This document shows positions 6,326 to 6,380 of a stretch of DNA of 6,380 nt, in pieces; position 1 is the first letter of the stretch; every line of letters begins with the position of its first letter. A program made the position numbers and the translations under genes. This DNA is from Burkholderiales bacterium (GTDB lineage Bacteria > Pseudomonadota > Gammaproteobacteria > Burkholderiales > Burkholderiaceae_A). The stretch is from the NCBI GenBank assembly GCA_030828265.1, contig JAURCW010000074.1, positions 1-6,380 on the forward strand. Direction: 5' to 3'. Below the pieces are notes generated by a model. The model worked only from the letters and a program-made list of their open reading frames with translations. It was not told where the DNA came from and did no database searches.

Positions 6326-6380
6326 TTTGGTGCCTCCGTGGCAGGAACACCAGATTCTTGCTGCATCACTTCCTGCTCGT
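6322..6380 (-). CDS. C-terminal end of upstream operon gene, probably the TRAP small permease (DctQ)
   Basis: Only the last 18 codons and the TGA (6324-6322) are inside the window, encoding a polar, Glu/Gln-rich tail ending ATEAPK. The reading frame overlaps the dctM GTG by 4 bp. In most TRAP operons the small four-helix permease gene lies directly before, and often overlaps, the large permease gene, so position suggests DctQ. The visible residues carry no diagnostic motif, so the identity is inferred from context only. Confidence 0.5.
   Translation of the reverse strand, partial: EQEVMQQESGVPATEAPK
6333..6337 (-). promoter_or_regulatory. Shine-Dalgarno of the TRAP large permease gene (GGAGG)
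   Basis: GGAGG on the minus strand lies 7 nt before the GTG at 6325, inside the 3' end of the preceding gene. It is the strongest ribosome-binding site in the window. It supports the GTG start over the internal ATG at codon 10 and fits translational coupling through the GTGA overlap. Confidence 0.75.

Overview
The window is ordinary, gene-dense bacterial chromosome, probably from a beta- or gammaproteobacterium. This is inferred from a complete E. coli-type FNR (C-x2-C-x5-C plus a central Cys), an E. coli-like HemN and proteobacterial TRAP transporter genes. G+C looks moderate by eye, and there are no IS elements, tRNAs, rRNAs or CRISPR repeats. Intergenic gaps are very short and no gene-free stretch exceeds 100 bases.

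Layout. Positions 1-222 (+) hold the C-terminus of a DUF2062-like membrane protein. Its stop codon shares bases with the stop of the convergent hemN (219-1598, -), the anaerobic coproporphyrinogen III dehydrogenase. Divergent from hemN across 73 bp lies fnr (1672-2397, +), the oxygen-sensing iron-sulfur regulator. A near-consensus FNR box (1655-1668) in that gap probably governs hemN, fnr or both. It is the clearest regulatory signal in the window and ties haem synthesis to oxygen supply.

From 2417 to the right edge all genes are on the minus strand and look like one operon. Transcription enters from beyond 6380. In order they are: the tail of a probable TRAP small permease (to 6322); the TRAP large permease DctM (6325-4916, 4-bp overlap); an amidase-signature hydrolase (4909-3572, 6-nt gap); a 51-residue two-helix membrane protein (3568-3413, 3-nt gap); and an AEC-family carrier (about 3379-2417, 33-nt gap). 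The arrangement suggests uptake of an organic acid or amide, its hydrolysis in the cytoplasm, and movement of a product or related compound by the AEC carrier. The substrate cannot be read from the sequence.

Points most worth a second look: the small unlabelled membrane protein in the transporter/amidase operon; the AEC gene, whose conserved first helix lies upstream of every ATG/GTG/TTG start and so seems to need a CTG start; the FNR box abutting the fnr start codon, with no visible Shine-Dalgarno; and a 9-bp inverted repeat between the convergent fnr and AEC genes. I found no strong candidate for a wholly new system.
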